Assembly (NCBI RefSeq): GCF_007565055.1
Contig: NC_044553.1
Span: 102,151,858 to 102,215,857, forward strand
From: Rhinopithecus roxellana
Taxonomy: Eukaryota > Chordata > Mammalia > Primates > Cercopithecidae
Reading direction: 5' to 3'
Length of the DNA: 64,000 nucleotides
Below the pieces are notes generated by a model that had not been told where the DNA came from, made no database searches, and saw only the letters and a list, made by a program, of their open reading frames with translations. The translations under genes and the position numbers were made by a program. Within the stretch, counting starts at the first letter, position 1, and the number at the start of each line of letters is the position of its first letter. This document shows, piece after piece, positions 59,124 to 64,000 of this stretch.

Positions 59124-59476
59124 CAGGCATACCTTGTTTTATTGCACTTTGCTTTGCCATGCTTTGCAGATACTGAGTTTTTAACAAATTGAAGATTTGT
59201 GGCAGCCCTGTGTCCAGCATGTCTATCAGTGCCATTTTCCTAGCAACATGTACCTACTTTGTTAGCATTTATTAGCAATAAAATATTTTAAATTGAGATA
59301 CGCATATCATTTTTTAGACATGATACTACCACACATTTAATAGACTATAGTATAGTGTAAACATAACTTTTATATGCACCGGGAAACCAACAAATTCATG
59401 TGACTCACCTGATTGTAGTAATAGCTTTATTGTAGTAGTCTAGAACCAAACCCATCATATCTCCAAGGTATGCCTG
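59124..59476 (+). mobile_element. Tigger1 internal-deletion derivative (MITE)
   Basis: The left end CAGGCATACCTTGTTTTATT (59124) and right end CCAAGGTATGCCTG (59476) are Tigger1 inverted termini flanked by TA (59122-59123 and 59477-59478). The first about 145 bp match the 5' end of the element at 21208. From about GTTAGCATTTATTAGCAATA (59264) it matches the 3' end, including TATATGCACCGGGAAACC. The whole transposase gene is deleted. At 353 bp it could only have moved with a transposase supplied by a full-length relative. Confidence 0.93.
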
Positions 59477-59478
59477 TA

Positions 59479-60490
59479 TATAGATAAGAATTATCCATCA
59501 AAATTGCTGTCTTAGAATTATTGTAGAAGTTCTGCCACTTCTCAGAATATTGTTATACCTTAGAGCCAGTTTGAGTCACAGAAGAAAATCACTAATCACT
59601 TATATAGTAATAGCACTTTATAATCACATCTTGATTTTATCCAAGTGGTATCCAGCCTGATCATGTTATTGTCAGTGGTTGCCTCCAAATGACAGTTCAG
59701 TATTTAAAAAGTTCAAATTAATTTTTTGAACAAAAGCTTTGTAATCACTGAGTAGTGTGTGGGAAAAAAAAGAGAGAAAGGAAAATCTCTGAGCACATAT
59801 CCCAAAGAGGAATTTGTAAAGCTCCACCTGTAGAGTGGTGATGATACATGTTTGTCCTAGTAAGAACACAATTTTGAAGGATATAAAATCTTTTTCAGCT
59901 TTGTAAATTAAGTAATGCATTAGTTCTTTCTATAACTTTTTGACAGTAATGTGTGATATAAATAATAGTGTCATATACTGTTATATAATTGCTAGGATCA
60001 AAGAAAACACACTTTATTACAAGACCCCACTTGCATTAGAACATATAGAAAATTATGATGTGGTGATATCTTCCTCCTGAGGCTGTCTTGCTGTAACAGA
60101 GAAGTATAACCAACCATTCTGCTTCCCCAAGAGTTTGGTAGGAGGTCATGGCAGTGATTCCAGAGCTAGACCTCCACCAGCATTGGTGTTTCATTTTTAG
60201 AGAGATTCTGTATTATTTCTAGTGGTTTTATGTTATAGCAGACATTTTCAATCAGACCTCTCCTGAAATTCCTTTTTAATTTATTCAAACACAAGCATTT
60301 ACTATGTACAGGTGGGTCTGCTAAGCAAAGAATATAAGACAGAGTCCTCCTCTCTGGTCAATGCAATAAACTTCCTTCACAGCAGGAAGGGGAAGGAAGT
60401 GTTCATAGAAAAATGAGTCAAATCTCTCTCCTTCCCTCGATAATTACAAAACCAAAATTATTGAGGTTAGATTAGGCAATAGATCCCCAG
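59479..60490. other. Unassigned DNA
   Basis: No gene recognised. TTTATTCAAACACAAGCATTTACTATG (about 60282) resembles the head of the old repeat seen at 14945, but is too short to call. Confidence 0.35.
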
Positions 60491-61391
60491 ATCAGAAAAA
60501 TAAATTAAAGAGGATGGAACAAATAATTGAATCAAGTTAGAAAAAAATTAGTGCCTTGAAAGCAAACTCCTCAGTAGAAAAATGTAACATGTTTAAGAGG
60601 AAATACAGGGCATGTGAATGTTTTGTTCTGCATGTCCACAGAGGGAAAACTTGCGGTTTTGAAAAATTCTGCACTTCCTCAATAACATTTGCTCCTGAGT
60701 ACACCTGTGTTTGGGCTGAGAAAATTACTTGAGTGGATGAACTGATGATTAGCTGCTGGGAAATGGGGTCCAAGGACTTGTGTCCAGCCAAGTGGCAAGA
60801 CAAGATGACTAGCACTTTTCAAGCAAGGCTTTCAAAGCAAGAAGATAAACTTGGATAGGGTGGCAGGTGTGGCCACAAAGCAAGAGGAGCATGCTTGAGG
60901 TGTAAATCCTAAATGACACTTGGTTCCTTCTGAGGTCGAGCTTCTGCTGTCTCAGCCAGTGGTTGGCAAGTGACTCAGCAGTTTCCATGAGCTCTGGCTT
61001 GCATCAACCTTGCCATGGGGTTGAGGTCCTCTTGGAGCTCCTGGTAGTAAGAGAGGTGAGACACAAATCCTCTCACCATGTCCTGAACTCACATTGCACA
61101 GGCACTTTGCATTTGTTTTGTTTTGTTTTTTCATCTATAGGCCATGGCTTGTTCTTAAGGAACTGCTAATCATTTAATTTCAGTGATGCCTAAAATGTAG
61201 GCTAAACAAAATCAAATTATATCATAGGCAACAACAGAGAGAAGTCTAAGAAGTAAATGTGAAGCTCTGAGCCTTTGAAGATATTTGAAAGAAGTTAGGG
61301 TTTGTCCGCTGAAATTACTCAGGTCCACAGACAACATTCTGACTGCCCCTTGCCTAGTACTGATCTTGCCTTATTTGTTCTCATATAACAT
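60491..61391. other. Unassigned, moderately G+C-rich stretch
   Basis: Contains minus-strand frames 60815-60537 (92 codons) and 61134-60952 (60 codons) without domains, and the word GGTTGAGGTCCTCTTGGAGC (about 61020). No named repeat is visible. It could be an unrecognised LTR, an internal retroviral-like remnant, a retropseudogene or lncRNA sequence. Confidence 0.35.
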
Positions 61392-61919
61392 GTGTACATG
61401 AGGGGCCCCCACTACTTGTTGGGGACCTACCTATCATTATTTCATGGGTACACTACAGGTTCCTTCTCTCCTATGCTGCATGATTGGTGGTCTGCTATAC
61501 ACTGTGCAGATGTTTCTCCTGTGCGATTTCATGATTATTTTTCAAGTGGCCTCTTAGTCAAGGGATGGCAGGTCAGCACATGGAAACATCTGCTCTTACC
61601 ATTTTTCCAAGCAAACAGCAGATGGCATTGCTGCTGTCCTTTTGATCTGAAGCAAAAATTCCCATGTCTGAGGTGTTGGTTTACACTGACACTGCCTGGC
61701 AAGGGACTGCCTGAGAGTTGGCCTGCCGCAACAGTAGCACTGCTTACAGATGTTTTCTCTACAATGCTCATTTTTAGTTTGTTTCTTCCTGTGACTCTAC
61801 TTCTGCAGGGTGTCTTACACTTTGATTCCTCCTCCTGTGACTGTCGCTCCATCACCTCACTGATGTCAACGGTGGTCCTCAGGTTTCTCCCATTTGTTAC
61901 TTGTTGGGATCACCATTAA
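61392..61919 (+). other. Longest open frame in the window (175 codons), product not recognised
   Basis: An ATG-to-stop frame of 175 codons, in a stretch with more C and T than its surroundings. The predicted peptide is rich in Leu, Ser, Phe, Cys, His and Trp. It has a hydrophobic Leu/Phe-rich segment around residues 121-142 that could resemble a membrane helix, and no recognisable domain or signal peptide. A 106-codon frame overlaps on the opposite strand (61855-61535), which argues that the openness of both strands comes from base composition. I see no supporting promoter, splice or poly(A) arrangement. The most likely explanation is a chance frame in an unrecognised old repeat or non-coding sequence. 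A lineage-specific peptide cannot be excluded from sequence alone. Confidence 0.2.
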
Positions 61920-62294
61920 AGTTGCCAAGGAGGAGACAGTAACCTGCCTCACCTCAGGAAGTGGACACTGGCTATGTGTGTATGATGGACTATACAAGAT
62001 TATCTCAGAAATAGCTGAACCACCGACTTTTTTCTAGGTGTTTCCTCAGCCAAACAAGACCATCTTAAAATTACATTTTAACAGTTGGATTTGTAAAACT
62101 TTAACGTATGTATTCTGTAAGATTTGTACTCATTGAACAACTGTTATCTTTACAAACAGTGCAAATATGCAAATGAAATTGCTATTTCAGAAAATTGTTA
62201 TTTTCTAGACGAAGTGGTAGCCTGCTGGAAGAAAAAAAAATCTTTCTTACATTTTTCCTTGATTTATATTGAATTCCAATGACTGTTTTAATAA
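61920..62294. other. Unassigned DNA
   Basis: Nothing recognised. Confidence 0.4.
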
Positions 62295-62400
62295 TTATTA
62301 TTTTATTTTTCCATAAGTTATTGGGGTCAGGAGGTATTTGGTTACATGAGTAAGTTCTTTAGTGGTGATTTGTGAGATCCTGGTGAAACCAGCTCAAATG
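62295..62400 (-). repeat. L1 3' UTR fragment, antisense
   Basis: TATTTGGTTACATGAGTAAG followed by TTCTTTAGTGGTGATTTGTGAG is the antisense start of an L1P/L1M 3' UTR. Only about 100 bp are clear, and a decayed continuation to about 62510 is possible. Confidence 0.8.
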
Positions 62401-62574
62401 CCCATCAATGACTGTTTCATTATATGTAACCTTTGGTCATCCTCTGTGCTTCCACACCCTCTAGCATCTGCCTTCTGTAGGTGTTTCTTCTTTGACATCA
62501 TCAGTTAAGTTCTTTATATATGTCTTTACTTCTTCTGCTTAGTCTTATATATCCTGTCAGTCAAGAGTTCCAGG

Positions 62575-62700
62575 AAGCTTCATTCTTTATCTGTGAAATG
62601 AGAATAATAGCTTCCTCATGTGATTGTTGTGAAGATTAAATGAGATAATGTGTGCCTAGTGAGTACTTTAAAAATGGCAGTCGTCATCATCTTGTTCATC
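62575..62700 (+). repeat. MIR 3' part
   Basis: TTTATCTGTGAAATGAGAATAATAGC and GATTGTTGTGAAGATTAAATGAG (about 62622) are the MIR 3' half. Confidence 0.88.
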
Positions 62701-64000
62701 ACCATCATCACATCATTCATAGGTCAAGGAGTCAGAGGACCCAGCTTGAGCATTTCCTAGCTGAAATGTCAGGCACTGTTACCATCTCTTCTTTGTCATC
62801 CGAGGTCCAAGTATATTGCCTTTTATTGTACTACTTGGTTTCTTGTTTTATATATTCAAGCCTTGCATGAATTTTTTATATTCCTAGAAAACTAAACTCA
62901 GATAGTGTTCTTGAACTTTTTGTTTTCTTGTGTTTTACTTGATATATATATTGTAGCTTTTTGGCTCAAAAATTTCCAGGTTCATACTTGTAACTTTAAC
63001 ATAATATAGTAATTATCAAAGATGCCCAAGGTGCAGAATCTCTATTTCATTTGAATTTCATGCAACTACTGATGTCTGTTTATATTCTTGACAAATTGGG
63101 TTTCAAAATGGCCCAATTTTCTAGGACAAGTAAGTTTCATAGCAGAGTATTTGGCACCTCGGAAAATATGAGTTTTCAGAATATTTGGTAGCTACCTAAA
63201 GTGATTAGGATAAAAAGATATAATACATGTGCCTACTGTTTCTTATGGCAAGTTCTTGAATGTAGAGGAGTTGCCAAAAGGAATGTATTTGTACACACCA
63301 CCCTTTCAGAATTACATCAGCAAATAGAAACGAAGGAGTAGAGAGGATATTTAAGAGAAAGCGTGAGTCATATTTCTAACAAGAAAAGGCAGTCACTGAC
63401 TTTGTGTGGAAACAATGCTGGAGCACGTCTGTTAACATCTAAGTCATTCTAGAAGTTGGGATTACTGAGAGTCAGTAAACTTTAAATACTGGTGATTAGT
63501 TTATGTAACACTGGAAAAACAAATCTCCTTCCATCTTTCAAACAAATATTTCTGGTGAGCCCATCCCAGTGTCCTTTTATTTCACTTCTACTCAATTCTT
63601 TTGGAGTTTGTCAAATCCTTTTATTAAAATGTTGCTCTTTTTTTTCCCCTCTAATATGTAGCCTTAGTCACTAAAATAAATAGAGCTGTCCTAAACAGAG
63701 TCTTAGCCATTCTTAGCTGACTTCCTTCTTAATATAGCAACACATTTGACTTTGTCCTTGCAAATTTTTTTTATTTGAAAATTGAATTTGCCCCACTTAC
63801 TTCTCGTTCTGTCTCAGTTAGGCTCCCAATCTTCATCCTTTAAATGAATTATCTTGCTGTTTTATTCCCCCCTTTTTCTGTGAGCTTTCAGTTCATTTCT
63901 GCATTCCCTTTTAGTCCTTAGATCTTTAAAACTCATTTTATAACCTAATTGGATTGAGTTAACCACATATGAGAATTTGTTGTACTTTAATTGTCCTAGT
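62701..64000. other. Unassigned DNA to the window end
   Basis: A short CATCAT-rich patch at 62686-62720 is followed by DNA with no recognised gene or repeat. Confidence 0.4.

Noticed and set aside
62686..62720. CATCAT-type run considered as a regulatory repeat
   Set aside because: Short, imperfect simple sequence at the end of a MIR, with no other signal.
1..64000. Search for tRNA, rRNA, snRNA genes, CpG islands, and operon-like or CRISPR systems
   Set aside because: None could be recognised. MIR contains tRNA-derived parts but no intact tRNA gene. CpG density is low throughout except within young Alus and the short tract at 32423-32446.

Overview
This window is primate nuclear DNA, AT-rich and dominated by interspersed repeats. 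I found no protein-coding gene, no RNA gene and no CpG-island promoter that I can defend. It reads as intergenic DNA or the inside of a very large intron. The long open frames are parts of transposons, antisense readings of Alu, or chance frames. It is not bacterial or viral.

The lineage can be narrowed. Alus of the older J and S types put it in anthropoid primates. The Alu at 40426-40727 carries a combination of variants that I know from the cercopithecid AluYR subfamilies, including CTCGCCCGGCTAG in place of CACGCCCGGCTAA, and it is flanked by a perfect 15-bp target duplication. I therefore infer an Old World monkey (macaque, baboon, guenon or relative) rather than human. This rests on remembered subfamily diagnostics, not on a search.

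Layout. 1-8.5 kb: mostly unassigned DNA with several Alus, an L1M 3' end and a MIR. 8.5-9.3 kb: a Tigger-type DNA transposon split by an Alu. 9.3-19 kb: repeat-poor, with a MIR and one copy of an old unassigned repeat. 19-21.2 kb: L2, a second copy of that old repeat interrupted by L1M, and an old LINE. 21.2-23.5 kb: a near-complete Tigger1 transposon with a dead transposase gene. 24.9-30.3 kb: Alus (one nested in another), L2 and MIR. 30.3-33.7 kb: mostly unassigned, with a GT-rich Z-DNA-prone tract. 33.7-39.3 kb: L1M with an inserted Tigger MITE, several MIR and L2, a third old-repeat copy carrying a solo MaLR LTR and an Alu, then another L1M. 40-42.6 kb: tandem Alus including the AluYR, MIRs, and a MER5A containing a perfect 22-bp inverted repeat. 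42.6-49 kb: sparse repeats. 49-58.8 kb: MER5A, old LINEs, an L1P with a twin-priming inversion, and Alus. 59.1-59.5 kb: a short Tigger1 deletion derivative. 60.5-62 kb: a somewhat more GC-rich unassigned stretch with the longest open frame (175 codons). 62.3-64 kb: small L1 and MIR pieces.

No genes act together here. What the window records is layered transposition: L2, MIR, MER5A and old LINEs first, then Tigger elements and MaLR, then L1P and AluJ/S/Y, and last the AluYR. I see no credible new biological system. The best items for follow-up are the lineage-diagnostic AluYR, the perfect inverted repeat at 42419-42490, the twin-primed L1, and the unexplained 60.5-62 kb stretch.
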